DNA of 64,000 nucleotides from Litchfieldia alkalitelluris (lineage in GTDB: Bacteria > Bacillota > Bacilli > Bacillales > Bacillaceae_L), in assembly GCF_002019645.1 (NCBI RefSeq), contig NZ_KV917374.1, positions 2,368,696-2,432,695 of the forward strand. Direction: 5' to 3'. This document shows positions 7,790-17,766 of the stretch, piece by piece (within the stretch, counting starts at the first letter, position 1; each line of letters begins with the position of its first letter). The notes under the pieces are model-generated. The model was not told the DNA's origin and made no database searches. It saw nothing but the letters and a program-made list of their open reading frames with translations. Position numbers and translations under genes: made by a program.

Positions 7790-10150
7790 ATGTTAGAGTC
7801 AAAAACACGTTGGAATGTGAATCGTGCAAAAGAAGAACTAGTTATTGAATTAGCTAGTCAATTAAATATTGCACCTCTAGTAGCATCGTTGCTCGTAAAC
7901 CGAGGGTTCAACACGGTTGAAGATGCGCGAGATTTTTTATTTATAGAAAAGTCAGAGTTTCATGATCCATTTCTATTAGATGGAATGGATATTACGATAA
8001 CTAGAATAAAAGAAGCAATTGAAAGATCAGAAAAAATTCTTATTTTTGGTGATTATGATGCAGATGGAGTTAGTAGTACAACGGTTTTACTAACAGCATT
8101 GAAGGAAAGCGGTGCGGATGTTGATTTCTATATCCCGAATCGTTTTACTGAAGGATATGGTCCTAATGAACCTGCATTTAGATGGGCGAAAGAAAGTGGA
8201 TATAAGTTAATAATTACTGTCGATACAGGGATTTCAGCACTACGTGAAGCAGATGTAGCAAAGGAATTAGAACTAGATTTAATTATTACTGACCACCATG
8301 AACCAGGGCCAGTTTTGCCTGATGCATTTTCAATTATCCATCCAAAAAAGCCTAATTGTTCATATCCATTTAAAGAACTAGCTGGAGTCGGTGTGGCATT
8401 TAAGGTTGCTCATGCATTACTTGGACGGGTTCCTGAATCACTGTTAGAAGTAGCTGCAATTGGAACGATTGCAGATCTTGTTCCCCTTGTTGGGGAGAAT
8501 CGATTACTAGCGAAAAAAGGGATCGGAGCACTAAAGACTACTAATAGAGTAGGAATCAAGGCATTACTTCGTGTATGTGGCGCTGAACAAAGCGAAGTGA
8601 ATGAAGAGACAATTGGTTTTGCAATTGGACCAAGAATTAATGCGGTAGGTCGCTTGGATAACGCAGATCCTGCAGTCCATTTATTAATGACGAATGATGA
8701 AGAAGAAGCGAAAAGTTTAGCCATTGAAATTGATCGTTACAATAAGGAACGTCAACAGCTAGTAAATGAAATGACGAATGAAGCGATTAAAGAAGTAGAG
8801 GACAATTATCCTCCTGAGAAAAACGGTGTCCTTATTATTGCGAAAGAAGGCTGGAATGCAGGAGTGGTCGGAATTGTTGCCTCAAGATTAGTGGACCGGT
8901 TTTACCGCCCAACAATTGTGTTAAGCATCGATCACGAAAAAGGAACCGCAAAGGGCTCTGCCAGAAGTATTGAAGGTTATAATCTTTATGAAAATCTATC
9001 AACTTGTCGTGAAATACTTCCGCACTTTGGTGGTCATCCGATGGCAGCAGGTATGACTCTACTCATAGAACATGTAGACGAGCTGCGTGAGCGCTTAAAT
9101 AAGTTAGCGGAAGAACAGCTTTCGCCTGAAGATTTTATTCCCGTTACAAATGTTGATCTCGATTGTTCGATTGAAGAAATATCAATTGATACAATTAGTC
9201 AAATCGAGCTATTATCACCTTTTGGCATGCATAATCCAAAACCTAAAGTTCGAATCAAACATGCGAATATCCAAAACATTCGTAGAATCGGTACGAATCA
9301 AAACCATATCAAAATGGTATTTGAGGATAACGGGGTGTCATTAGATAGCATTGGTTTCGGTTTTGGCGAAAAATACAATGAAATTTCACCAAGTGCAAAA
9401 GTTTCAGTTATTGGTGAACTCTCAATCAACGAATGGAATAACTTCAGAAAACCACAAATCATGCTACAGGATTTAAAAATTGATCAATGGCAGCTCTTTG
9501 ATATGAGAGGGAATAAACAATTCAAGGACTCAATAGCGAATATTTCAAAGGAAAAGCGAAAGTTAATTTCCTTTAATGAAGAATTAGTGTTGAATTCTGT
9601 GTATCAGGATCATAAAGATGAGATACTACTAATAAATGATATCGAAGATGCAAAACAATATTCGTTTGAAGGCTCATATCTTTGTTTACTAGATCTTCCT
9701 AGCGATGAGAAAATCTTAACATCCCTTTTAGAGCCAACTTTGCCGAGTAGAATTTATACATTCTTTTCTACAAGTCAAAATCACTTTTTTAGTACGATAC
9801 CAACGAGAGAACATTTTAAATGGTATTTTGGCTTTTTAGCTAAAAAGGGTGTTTTTGATTTAAATCGCTATGCTTCAGACCTTGCCAAGCATCGAGGATG
9901 GTCAAAAGAAACGATAGATTTCATGTCACAGGTGTTTTTTGAACTAGAATTTGTTAATATAGACAAGGGAATCATCTCATTATCAAATCAACGCAAGAAA
10001 AGAGACTTGACTGAATCGAAAACTTATCAGTTAAAACAACAACAAATTGAATTAGAAAATAAATTTTTGTATTCATCATATCAACAGTTAAAGCACTGGT
10101 TTGATTCTATAAATAATGGTTCGCTTAAATTTGAGGAGGCAATGAACTAA
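7790..10150 (+). CDS. recJ: Single-stranded-DNA-specific exonuclease RecJ
   Basis: 786 residues from ATG 7790, placed by GAGGGGTG just upstream; the longer ORF begins in the promoter. DHH phosphoesterase motifs are present: GDYDADG near residue 88 and TDHHEPG near 168. DHHA1 follows with [10 protein letters not shown] near 413, then an OB-fold domain and the long C-terminal extension seen in Bacillus RecJ. It degrades ssDNA 5'-3' in RecF-pathway recombination and mismatch or base-excision repair. Its TAA shares a base with the apt start (TAATG), so translation of the two genes is coupled. Confidence 0.95.
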   Translation: MLESKTRWNVNRAKEELVIELASQLNIAPLVASLLVNRGFNTVEDARDFLFIEKSEFHDPFLLDGMDITITRIKEAIERSEKILIFGDYDADGVSSTTVLLTALKESGADVDFYIPNRFTEGYGPNEPAFRWAKESGYKLIITVDTGISALREADVAKELELDLIITDHHEPGPVLPDAFSIIHPKKPNCSYPFKELAGVGVAFKVAHALLGRVPESLLEVAAIGTIADLVPLVGENRLLAKKGIGALKTTNRVGIKALLRVCGAEQSEVNEETIGFAIGPRINAVGRLDNADPAVHLLMTNDEEEAKSLAIEIDRYNKERQQLVNEMTNEAIKEVEDNYPPEKNGVLIIAKEGWNAGVVGIVASRLVDRFYRPTIVLSIDHEKGTAKGSARSIEGYNLYENLSTCREILPHFGGHPMAAGMTLLIEHVDELRERLNKLAEEQLSPEDFIPVTNVDLDCSIEEISIDTISQIELLSPFGMHNPKPKVRIKHANIQNIRRIGTNQNHIKMVFEDNGVSLDSIGFGFGEKYNEISPSAKVSVIGELSINEWNNFRKPQIMLQDLKIDQWQLFDMRGNKQFKDSIANISKEKRKLISFNEELVLNSVYQDHKDEILLINDIEDAKQYSFEGSYLCLLDLPSDEKILTSLLEPTLPSRIYTFFSTSQNHFFSTIPTREHFKWYFGFLAKKGVFDLNRYASDLAKHRGWSKETIDFMSQVFFELEFVNIDKGIISLSNQRKKRDLTESKTYQLKQQQIELENKFLYSSYQQLKHWFDSINNGSLKFEEAMN

Positions 10151-10662
10151 TGGATTTAAAGAAGTTTGTAACAATTGTACCTGATTACCCGAAGGAAGGT
10201 ATTCTTTTTAAAGATATCACTCCTTTAATGAATGACGGAGAAGCATATAAATATGCGACAGACCAAATTGTGAAATATGCACAAGAAAGAGAAATCGATC
10301 TTGTAGTAGGACCAGAAGCAAGAGGATTTATCATCGGTTGTCCGGTTGCATATTCGCACGGTGTAGGGTTTGCACCTGTTCGTAAGGAAGGAAAATTACC
10401 TCGTGCGGTAATTAGACAAGAGTATGGTCTAGAGTATGGTAAAGATGTTTTAACCATTCATAAAGATGCAATCAAACCAGGTCAGCGTGTATTAATCACG
10501 GATGATTTACTTGCTACTGGTGGTACAATTGAAGCGACCATTAAATTAGTTGAAGAACTTGGCGGAATCGTTGCTGGTATTGCATTTATCATCGAGCTAA
10601 CATACCTAGATGGCCGTGATAAATTAGATGGATACGAAGTTTTAACATTAATGCAATATTAA
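10150..10662 (+). CDS. apt: Adenine phosphoribosyltransferase
   Basis: 170 residues, the normal length. The PRPP-binding loop [13 protein letters not shown] spans about 114-126 and the purine-site region [12 protein letters not shown] lies about 53-64. It converts adenine and PRPP to AMP (purine salvage). GGAGG lies within the recJ 3' end upstream of the overlapping ATG. Ends at a clear terminator. Confidence 0.96.
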   Translation: MDLKKFVTIVPDYPKEGILFKDITPLMNDGEAYKYATDQIVKYAQEREIDLVVGPEARGFIIGCPVAYSHGVGFAPVRKEGKLPRAVIRQEYGLEYGKDVLTIHKDAIKPGQRVLITDDLLATGGTIEATIKLVEELGGIVAGIAFIIELTYLDGRDKLDGYEVLTLMQY

Positions 10663-10674
10663 ATAAATAGTTAT

Positions 10675-10703
10675 GAGCACTCCAATGAGAGTGCTCTTTT
10701 TTT
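10675..10703 (+). terminator. Terminator of recJ-apt
   Basis: Perfect stem GAGCACTC (10675-10682) / GAGTGCTC (10689-10696), six-base loop, seven T residues. Confidence 0.85.
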
Positions 10704-10934
10704 AATTAGTAAAATGTCTAACCACATTGATACTGCTTTAAGTAAATGGTAAGATACGACATAAATAAATTTTTAGTTAATACTTGCATCATGGAGAATG
10801 AAAATAGTGTACTGACAAAGTGTGGAATAAGTTAAGAACTACTAGACAAATACAAGATTTTCGGTTACACATCACTTTACTTTTGGGGGAAACTAACATG
10901 TTAGTTATATAGTGTTGCTTGTATTCCTATGGAT
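10704..10934. other. Gene-free stretch between apt terminator and the tandem array
   Basis: AT-rich sequence with no ORF with a ribosome binding site and no hairpin that I can support. Confidence 0.5.
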
Positions 10935-11313
10935 GGGAATCAGACAACGCTCTTGATTCCATTTCTCGGTCTCTTGGCATTAGAAAGGGAATCAGACAAC
11001 CACTTTCGTTCCCTTTCTCGCGCTCTTGGCATTAGAAAGGGAATCAGACAACCACTTCCGTTCCCTTTCTCGCGCTCTTGGCACTAGAAAGGGATTCAGA
11101 CAACCACTTCCGTTCCCTTTCTCGCGCTCTTGGTACCAGAAAGGGAATCAGACAACCACTTCCGTTCCCTTTCTCGCGCTCTTGGTACCAGAAAGGGAAT
11201 CAGACAACCACTTCCGTTCCCTTTCTCGCGCTCTTGGTACCAGAAAGGGAATCAGACAACCACTTCCGTTCCCTTTCTCGCGCTCTTGGCACTAGAAAGG
11301 GATTCAGACAACC
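10935..11313. repeat. Tandem array, 52-bp unit, about 7.3 copies (array 1)
   Basis: Unit starts GGGAATCAGACAACCACTT and recurs at 10935, 10987, 11039, 11091, 11143, 11195, 11247 and (partial) 11299, exactly 52 bases apart. The first copy is diverged, the central ones nearly identical. Each junction has a perfect 10-bp inverted repeat, AGAAAGGGAA / TTCCCTTTCT, separated by 17 bases. There are no unique spacers and no cas genes. Reading frames run through in several phases because 52 is not a multiple of three, so it is not coding. Confidence 0.95.
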
Positions 11314-11319
11314 TTGTAT

Positions 11320-11730
11320 CGAGCTAAGAGTGGCGAGGATGTTCATGAAACCGCCCCATGGAAAGCGAGTGAACTGTAGCGAGTGGAATTGTGAGACTTA
11401 TTTTCAGGGCGTCCATGCTATTACGATTCGCACCATGGTTGTTGTGATGAAATAGTGTTTAGTTGTCTATACTTAGCTTAGTGTCTAGCTCCAGGCGCCA
11501 TCGGCTCTCTGGTCTAGCAAATTTAAATATTCGCACCATGGAGGATGAAAAGGTTGTTCACTTAGTGTGGAATGAGCGGAGAGCCACTTGACTCCTGCGG
11601 GCTCCAGTGGTCTCGTGAGACCCCATAGGAGCCCGCCTCTGGCGACGAGGAGGCTCACGGACCACCCCGCGGAAAGCAAGTGGATCGCAGCTCATGGAAC
11701 TCCACAACCAAAGTTATTTTCAGGGTAGAC
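11320..11730. repeat. Dispersed element A (full copy 11531-11730) beside a truncated A copy and the 5' end of element B
   Basis: The copy runs from GCACCATGGAGGATGAAAA to TTTTCAGGGTAGAC and contains a stem built on the block around CTCCTGCGGG and the matching right arm, then GGCGACGAGGAGGCTCACGG and CCCCGCGGAAAGCAAGTGG. 11338-11450 is a decayed version of the same element. 11473-11512 is the start of family B (TGTCTAGCTCCAGGCGC). Related copies appear at 23600, 41191, 42913, 54327, 57650, 63067 and 63284. Confidence 0.9.
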
Positions 11731-11907
11731 TCATACAAAACAAGTTTCACAACATTACTATGAAGAGAGTTCTAATCTCAATAAATTGAAGTTTGCAAAC
11801 GGAGCGAGTGTTACTCTGACACCCCATTTTTTAGCGCTCTGTTTGTCGAATGACGTCCCGAATGTTCTAAATTGTAGAATAAGGAAGATTTTTTCAGCTT
11901 TAACCTC
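11731..11907. other. Gene-free AT-rich stretch before the relA promoter
   Basis: No ORF with a ribosome binding site, no terminator and no repeat recognised. Confidence 0.45.
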
Positions 11908-11936
11908 TTTACATCTTGGCAAATTTTCATGATAAT
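11908..11936 (+). promoter_or_regulatory. Probable sigma-A promoter for relA
   Basis: TTTACA (11908-11913), 17-bp spacer, GATAAT (11931-11936), giving a leader of about 100 bases. Confidence 0.55.
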
Positions 11937-12043
11937 AGAAACAATAATTATTTTTTATAAATATTTATTTTAGAACACAAAAATTCTAATAATAAATAAT
12001 AAAAACTGATTTTAATCCAAGTTCTAAACAAAAAGGTGATTTC

Positions 12044-14239
12044 ATGGCAAATGAACAGGTACTAACAGCTGAGCAGGTCATTGACAAAGCAAAGCGTTAT
12101 ATGCCAGATAATGATATAGCATTTATTGAGAAAGCGTATAAGTTTGTAAGTGAAGCTCACCGTGAACAATATCGTAAATCAGGTGAGCCTTATATTATTC
12201 ATCCCATCCAAGTGGCTGGAATTCTAGTAGATCTAGACATGGATCCGGCTACTATTGCTGCTGGTTTTATGCATGATGTGGTTGAAGATACAGATGTGAC
12301 TCTTTTACAAATGAAGGAAGCCTTTAGTGAAGAGGTTGCCATGCTTGTGGATGGAGTGACTAAGCTAGGAAAAATTAAATATAAATCCCATGAAGAACAA
12401 CAAGCTGAAAACCATCGGAAAATGTTTGTAGCCATGGCGCAAGACATTCGTGTAATCCTCATAAAATTAGCAGATCGTTTGCATAATATGAGAACACTAA
12501 AGCATTTACCCCAAGAAAAACAACGTCGTATCTCAAACGAAACCTTAGAGATTTTTGCACCATTAGCACATAGATTAGGGATATCCGCAATTAAGTGGGA
12601 GCTTGAAGATACTGCTCTTCGCTACCTTAATCCCCAACAATACTACCGTATCGTTAATTTAATGAAAAAGAAAAGAGCAGAGCGCGAACAATATTTAGCT
12701 GATGTGATTAATGAAGTAAAAGAGCGTGTTGGCGAAGTATCGATCAGAGCCGAAATCAATGGTAGACCAAAGCACATTTATAGTATATATCGAAAAATGG
12801 TCTTACAAAATAAACAATTTAATGAAATTTATGATTTGCTTGCAGTTCGGGTTATTGTAGATAGCATTAAAGATTGTTACGCTGTGCTCGGAATTATCCA
12901 TACCTGTTGGAAGCCTATGCCAGGCCGTTTCAAAGACTATATCGCAATGCCTAAACCCAATATGTATCAATCCCTGCATACGACCGTAATTGGTCCAACA
13001 GGTGATCCACTCGAAGTTCAAATACGTACAGACGAAATGCACCAAATTGCTGAAATTGGGATCGCTGCTCACTGGGCTTACAAGGAAGGTAAATCGGTGG
13101 ACGAGTCCTCTACCTTTGAGGAAAAACTCACATGGTTCCGAGAAATTCTAGAATGGCAGAACGATGCAAGTAATGCCGAGGAATTCATGGAATCATTGAA
13201 AATTGATTTGTTTTCTGACATGGTGTTTGTATTTACACCGAAAGGCGATGTAATCGAATTACCTTCAGGGTCTGTGCCAATTGATTTTGCATATCGTATC
13301 CACTCAGAAATAGGCAATAAAACGATTGGTGCGAAAATCAATGGGAAGATGGTTACGCTTGATTATCGCTTGAAAACAGGGGACATTATTGAAATTTTAA
13401 CCTCTAAGCACTCGTATGGGCCAAGTCAGGATTGGTTAAAGCTTGCCCAAACATCTCAAGCAAAAAATAAAATTCGTCAGTTCTTCAAAAAGCAACGACG
13501 AGAAGAAAACCTTGAAAAAGGTAAAGAGCTTGTTGAAAAAGAAATCAAGAATCTTGAATTTGATTTAAAAGAAGTTCTAACACCCGATAATATTAAGCGT
13601 GTTGCTGAAAAATTCAATTTTTCTCATGAAGAAGATATGTATGCAGCAGTCGGTTATAATGGCATTACTGCAGCACAGGTTGCAAACCGTTTAACTGAAA
13701 AATGGCGCAAGAAACGTGACCAAGAACAAGATAAGCATGTCACTGATGCAGTAACGGAAATCAAGCAGTTGAGTATCGGGAAGAAACGAGATTCAGGAGT
13801 ACAGGTTCAAGGAATTGATAACTTATTAATTCGTTTATCTAAGTGCTGTAATCCGGTTCCAGGTGATGATATTGTTGGCTTTATTACAAAAGGTAGAGGT
13901 GTATCTGTCCATCGCGGTGATTGCCCAAATGTGCATACTGACGATGCTAAGCAACGTCTAATTCCGGTTGAGTGGGAAAGTAGTGTAAATGACCGCCGTG
14001 AGTACAATGTGGAGATTGAAATTAGTGGCTATGACCGTCGTGGCTTATTAAATGAAGTCTTGCAAGCTGTGAATGAAGCTAAAACAAATATCTCAGCAGT
14101 TTCCGGGAAATCAGATCGAAATAAAATGGCGACAATTAATATGGCCATTTCTATTCAAAACATAAGTCACCTACAAAAAGTTGTCGAGCGAATCAAGCAA
14201 ATTCCTGATATTTATTCTGTTCGACGTGTGATGAGTTAA
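12044..14239 (+). CDS. relA: Bifunctional (p)ppGpp synthetase/hydrolase Rel
   Basis: 731 residues. The HD hydrolase domain carries HDVVED near residue 77. The RelA/SpoT synthetase domain starts about 240 ([12 protein letters not shown]), TGS lies about 393-455 ([17 protein letters not shown]), a zinc-finger/helical region has [12 protein letters not shown] near 605, and a C-terminal ACT domain begins about 655. Both catalytic domains look intact, as expected for the single long Rel of Firmicutes that controls the stringent response. AAAGGTGAT precedes the ATG. dtd follows after 11 bases, the usual relA-dtd pair. Confidence 0.96.
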   Translation: MANEQVLTAEQVIDKAKRYMPDNDIAFIEKAYKFVSEAHREQYRKSGEPYIIHPIQVAGILVDLDMDPATIAAGFMHDVVEDTDVTLLQMKEAFSEEVAMLVDGVTKLGKIKYKSHEEQQAENHRKMFVAMAQDIRVILIKLADRLHNMRTLKHLPQEKQRRISNETLEIFAPLAHRLGISAIKWELEDTALRYLNPQQYYRIVNLMKKKRAEREQYLADVINEVKERVGEVSIRAEINGRPKHIYSIYRKMVLQNKQFNEIYDLLAVRVIVDSIKDCYAVLGIIHTCWKPMPGRFKDYIAMPKPNMYQSLHTTVIGPTGDPLEVQIRTDEMHQIAEIGIAAHWAYKEGKSVDESSTFEEKLTWFREILEWQNDASNAEEFMESLKIDLFSDMVFVFTPKGDVIELPSGSVPIDFAYRIHSEIGNKTIGAKINGKMVTLDYRLKTGDIIEILTSKHSYGPSQDWLKLAQTSQAKNKIRQFFKKQRREENLEKGKELVEKEIKNLEFDLKEVLTPDNIKRVAEKFNFSHEEDMYAAVGYNGITAAQVANRLTEKWRKKRDQEQDKHVTDAVTEIKQLSIGKKRDSGVQVQGIDNLLIRLSKCCNPVPGDDIVGFITKGRGVSVHRGDCPNVHTDDAKQRLIPVEWESSVNDRREYNVEIEISGYDRRGLLNEVLQAVNEAKTNISAVSGKSDRNKMATINMAISIQNISHLQKVVERIKQIPDIYSVRRVMS

Positions 14240-14250
14240 AAGGAGTAGCT

Positions 14251-14691
14251 ATGAGAGTTGTTGTTCAACGTGCAAGAAATGCTAGTGTAGAAGTGAATAA
14301 AGAAATTGTTGGTCGTATTTCAAATGGATTTATGCTTTTAGTTGGTATAACTCATACGGACACAATGGAAGATGTGAAATATGTAGCTGATAAAATTGCT
14401 CACCTTCGTGTTTTTGAAGATGATCATGGAAAGATGAATTTATCTCTTTTAGATGTTGGTGGACAGGTTCTATCCATTTCTCAATTCACATTGTATGGAG
14501 ATGTTCGAAAAGGTCGTCGTCCTAACTTTATGGAAGCGGCAGCACCTGACTTTGCAAACGGATTATATGAAGCGTTTAATCAGGAGTTGAGAGAAAAGGG
14601 GATTACTGTTGAAACAGGAGTCTTTGGAAGTATGATGGATGTGCAATTTACCAATGTTGGGCCAGTTACGTTGATTGTTGAGAGTAAATAG
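14251..14691 (+). CDS. dtd: D-aminoacyl-tRNA deacylase
   Basis: 146 residues with the two active-site signatures [10 protein letters not shown] (about 77-86) and [13 protein letters not shown]-like C terminus (here [12 protein letters not shown]). It hydrolyses D-Tyr-tRNA and other D-aminoacyl-tRNAs. AAAGGAG lies just before the ATG; the gene is in the relA transcript. Confidence 0.95.
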   Translation: MRVVVQRARNASVEVNKEIVGRISNGFMLLVGITHTDTMEDVKYVADKIAHLRVFEDDHGKMNLSLLDVGGQVLSISQFTLYGDVRKGRRPNFMEAAAPDFANGLYEAFNQELREKGITVETGVFGSMMDVQFTNVGPVTLIVESK

Positions 14692-14741
14692 TAGGGTATA
14701 TCAATCGATTGTATTTGAGTTATTATTAGTATAAAAAAAGT

Positions 14742-14775
14742 AAACTCGCCAAAGTATTGGCGAGTTTCTTTAATA
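14742..14775 (+). terminator. Terminator of relA-dtd
   Basis: Perfect 11-bp stem AAACTCGCCAA (14742-14752) / TTGGCGAGTTT (14757-14767), four-base loop, followed by CTTTAAT. The A run before it would let it work on both strands. Confidence 0.8.
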
Positions 14776-14869
14776 ATGATACAAAAATTCACCGCAATCC
14801 ATCAAAGTGAGGTTCTCTTGGATTTTTGAGAATGGTAGATGTTTTTTCCTTGATCAAGTAACCAGCTAA

Positions 14870-15065
14870 ATTAAAATAGACGGAGATTTTTCGGTTAAAT
14901 GCAGAATAGAGTTAGTGTCGGGGAAAATAAGGGGACATTTTCCGGTTATCCAAAGAAAAATAGCTCATTTTCGAACTTTTTAAGCGAATAGGCGGAAATT
15001 CTCCGTCTATTTATGCTTATTTTTAAAGCAACTACCAATTAAGCGGAATTATTCCGTCTATTAGC
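14870..15065. repeat. Cluster of four degenerate short palindromes (family C, cluster 1)
   Basis: Imperfect palindromes of the type TAGACGGAGATTTTTCGGTTA occur at about 14877, 14916, 14988 and 15040 (TTAAGCGGAATTATTCCG is the clearest). The last two are 51 bases apart. The same motif recurs four times at 22270-22450. The rest of this gap between dtd and yrvJ holds no ORF I can support. Confidence 0.7.
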
Positions 15066-15158
15066 CACTCGAACCCGACTGCTTAAGCTGATTCATTCCC
15101 CTATCAATAATTCCGGCCATCTCGATTGCCTTGTTAGACAACAACAAATTGATTAGCA

Positions 15159-15191
15159 TAAAAAAGACTGCCGAGATTTCCTCAGGCAGTC
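15159..15191 (-). terminator. Terminator of yrvJ (minus strand)
   Basis: GACTGCC (15166-15172) / GGCAGTC (15184-15190); read on the minus strand it is followed by six T residues. Confidence 0.75.
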
Positions 15192-15204
15192 CTAATAACT
15201 TAAC

Positions 15205-16971
15205 TTAATTTGATTTAAAATACTGCGCCAAACCATAGTAAATTCCATTTGAAACATTTTCCTGATAATTACTAGAGTTGACCGTCAATTCTTCTGTTAG
15301 ATTACTGATAAAGCCCAATTCAAGCAATGCGCTCGGTTGACGATTAGATCTCAGCACTTGGAAATTTCCGCTGCGGTGTCCACGATCCTTTAACCCCGTA
15401 TACTTAATCATCTCTGTTTGAATCGCAGAAGCGACTGGAACGTCGATATTTTTGTAGTAATATGAAGTGACTCCACGAACACTGCTATCATTGATACTAT
15501 CATAATGAACACTAACAAAAGCATCAGCATTTCGATAATGTGAGATACTAACTCTTGAAGCTAAGCTTACATATGTATCACTATTTCTAGTTAAAATCAC
15601 ATTTGCTCCTGCAGCAGTTAGTTTATCAAAAACAAGCTTTGTTGTTCTTAATGTTAAATCCTTTTCATAGGTTCCTTTTACCCCTATTGCACCACTGTCT
15701 CTTCCGCCGTGACCAGCATCAAGGACAATTGTTTTATCCTTTAAATATTGATTCACTCCCGGTTTTTGAACTGTGGGTGTATCTCCAATGACTTGAACAA
15801 TCCATCCTGCAATATAGCCCGTTTTTCCATTATTAAGATCTATTTTGTACCAATCACCTTCAGTACCTAAGATCTTAAATGTGTCTCCCTCATTTGCTCT
15901 GGCAACTACAGATGTGGTTGTTGAAGCTCCTGAACGAATATTTGTTCCATTGTTGAGAATTTTGACTATATTTTCTTCGGATGTTGAAGGACTTTCTTTA
16001 GGCTTCTCTGCCTGCCTTTCTATAAACCATCCTGCAACCCAACCAGTTTTACCATTGGTTAGTTTCACTTCGAACCATTTATTTGACTCAGACAGAATGG
16101 TCACTGAATCACCTTTTTTTAGACTACCAATGATTGCACCGTTTAATGTGTTGTTTTCCCTCACATTCAAAGAGGAGGCAGTTACAATACCTGTTCCACT
16201 TTGTGTGCTTGGTTCAGGTGTACTAGGCGTATTATTGTTTGGTTTGGTATTTGTCGATTGGATTTTAACATAATCGCGGTAAACCCAGGCTTTGGTTTTG
16301 TTAAATTTAATCTCATACCATGATTCCTTTTCGTTCGTAACTGTTACACTATCACCGTTATTTACCTTTCCTAGTATTTTTCCTGAAAGGTTAGGCTGAC
16401 TACGAACATTAACAGCATTGGCTGTAATTTTCCCTGTTCGCACTGTTCCGCTATTGTTATCACTAGGTGTTGAGCTGGAGGGAGTTGTTGATTTCGCTGA
16501 TAAATATTGCGAAGAAACCCATCCTTTTGTGTTCTTAAATTGGATTTTTGACCAATTTTCATTTTTTTCTATGAATGTTGCTTCTTGACCTTTATCCATG
16601 TACCCGGTTACCTGAAAGCTTGTCCCAGGCCCAGTACGAATTCGTAAGCTATCAACCGTTGAAACGACTGTAGAGCTCGTCGGCTGTGGTTTAACCTGAC
16701 TAGTGCTTACTAACCAAGCAGCCACCCATCCATTTAGATTATTTGATAGTTTTACCTTATACCAATCATTTTTAGTTTCGATGATCGGAAACTTTTCACC
16801 TGATTTTACTTGTTTTATGACCTTATAAGATAGACCTGGCCCTTCACGAACATTCAACACGCTGGTATTTATTGTTGCTGATGATTCTGCAGAAACAATA
16901 TTTGTAACAGTGAGTGGGGAGATGGTCAATAGTATGATACAGAGTGCGATTTTGACAATATGTTGTAGCAA
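15205..16971 (-). CDS. yrvJ: YrvJ-like secreted N-acetylmuramoyl-L-alanine amidase with five SH3b repeats
   Basis: 588 residues from a TTG at 16971. I prefer this to the ATG at 16989 because the AAGGAGG site lies after that ATG and eight bases before the TTG; the TTG also gives a clean signal peptide (MLQHIVKIALCIILL..., cleavage near VSA). Five bacterial SH3 domains follow (about 30-90, 100-160, 175-240, 258-320, 332-395), each with an NVRxGPG-like motif, joined by Ser/Thr/Pro linkers. Amidase_3 (about 410-588) keeps DAGHGG, the EKDL Glu, SVHYDS and LLELGFISN zinc/catalytic residues. It cleaves peptidoglycan stem peptides at the cell wall. Location between dtd and hisS matches B. subtilis yrvJ. 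Confidence 0.9.
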   Translation of the reverse strand: MLQHIVKIALCIILLTISPLTVTNIVSAESSATINTSVLNVREGPGLSYKVIKQVKSGEKFPIIETKNDWYKVKLSNNLNGWVAAWLVSTSQVKPQPTSSTVVSTVDSLRIRTGPGTSFQVTGYMDKGQEATFIEKNENWSKIQFKNTKGWVSSQYLSAKSTTPSSSTPSDNNSGTVRTGKITANAVNVRSQPNLSGKILGKVNNGDSVTVTNEKESWYEIKFNKTKAWVYRDYVKIQSTNTKPNNNTPSTPEPSTQSGTGIVTASSLNVRENNTLNGAIIGSLKKGDSVTILSESNKWFEVKLTNGKTGWVAGWFIERQAEKPKESPSTSEENIVKILNNGTNIRSGASTTTSVVARANEGDTFKILGTEGDWYKIDLNNGKTGYIAGWIVQVIGDTPTVQKPGVNQYLKDKTIVLDAGHGGRDSGAIGVKGTYEKDLTLRTTKLVFDKLTAAGANVILTRNSDTYVSLASRVSISHYRNADAFVSVHYDSINDSSVRGVTSYYYKNIDVPVASAIQTEMIKYTGLKDRGHRSGNFQVLRSNRQPSALLELGFISNLTEELTVNSSNYQENVSNGIYYGLAQYFKSN

Positions 16972-17141
16972 TAGTAGATCCTCCTTCATTCACTATAAAT
17001 TCTATTTTTAGAGAAGCTATAGTCATCTTTTAATTAATTCGTTAAAAGTGAAAAAAATCCTTGTTATTTTGAAAAAAAATTCAGGAAAAAGGGCAAGATA
17101 TAGGAAAGTGATTTATTATGTGAAGGAGCGATTCAATTACC

Positions 17142-17318
17142 ATGAGATTTAGTGAAAAAGGTCAACACGCACAAGATGCAACTAACGGAATATTTGGAGT
17201 GGATTTACATAACTTCGTTAATAAAGAGCAGGACTCCACATATGTTGAATTAGCTTCTGAATTTGGAATATCAGTTGGAGAGGTTAGGAAGCTAAAGAAG
17301 CAATTACATCGTTCATAG
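17142..17318 (+). CDS. Small conserved protein upstream of hisS (YrzK position)
   Basis: 58 residues, ATG at 17142, AAGGAG 13 bases upstream. The C-terminal part (YVELASEFGISVGEVRKLKK) looks like a helix-turn-helix, ending in a basic tail. It lies where B. subtilis carries yrzK, a small gene of unknown function, but I cannot confirm homology without alignment. It may be an RNA- or DNA-binding peptide; function unknown. Confidence 0.65.
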   Translation: MRFSEKGQHAQDATNGIFGVDLHNFVNKEQDSTYVELASEFGISVGEVRKLKKQLHRS

Positions 17319-17383
17319 ACGGAAAGTACCTTTTATGTTTTAAATTCCTTTTTTGATATTTTTAAAATATGGTTTGGTTGCTC

Positions 17384-17412
17384 TTGACAAGTTGAAATTT
17401 CATACGTATGAT
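17384..17412 (+). promoter_or_regulatory. Sigma-A promoter of the hisS-aspS T-box transcript
   Basis: TTGACA (17384-17389), 17-bp spacer, TATGAT (17407-17412). Predicted start about 17419 at the foot of the T-box. Confidence 0.8.
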
Positions 17413-17418
17413 AAAGAA

Positions 17419-17709
17419 AATTATTTATCTAACTATAAAAGAACCAATGATGAGGAATAGTAGTTAAGATGACACATGACTAGAGAGGAAATGTCGTAGG
17501 CTGAAAGCATTTCTACATGATGACTTAATGAAAGAACACCTCGTAGGTTTCACTCTGAAAAAGAATCAATTCTCTAGTAGGAGCTGGACGTATCAGGCGT
17601 TAACTGATTGAGTGGAGATTATTCTATTATTGTAATCTCAACTAGGGTGGCACCACGGGAATTCAACTCTCGTCCCTACATGTAACTATGTAGGGATGGG
17701 AGTTTTTTG
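17419..17709 (+). promoter_or_regulatory. T-box riboswitch controlling hisS-aspS
   Basis: Stem I carries the AGTA / GAA loop-E strands (AGTA at 17459-17462 region, GAA near 17530). The T-box sequence AGGGTGGCACCACGGG spans 17644-17659. An intrinsic terminator (TCCCTACAT / ATGTAGGGA core, then T tract to 17709) can be replaced by the T-box antiterminator. The candidate specifier loop reads AAAGAACACC (17531-17540) with overlapping GAA, AAC and CAC triplets. The T-box UGGC expects a tRNA with discriminator G73. The identity of the sensed tRNA is therefore not obvious; see findings. Confidence 0.92.
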
Positions 17710-17766
17710 TTTTTTACATAGTAAATGATTATAAGAATTTGAGTGAAGTATTAGGAGGAAGTTTGG

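Noticed and set aside
10935-11313. Possible CRISPR array
   Set aside because: Repeats are contiguous 52-bp units without variable spacers, and no cas genes occur nearby.
11026-11455. Overlapping ORFs of 65-125 codons reading SDNHFRSLSRALGTRKG repeats
   Set aside because: They are frames of the 52-bp array that are open in several phases, without ribosome binding sites.
15205-16989. ATG at 16989 as the yrvJ start
   Set aside because: The AAGGAGG site lies downstream of this ATG, eight bases before a TTG that starts a better signal peptide.
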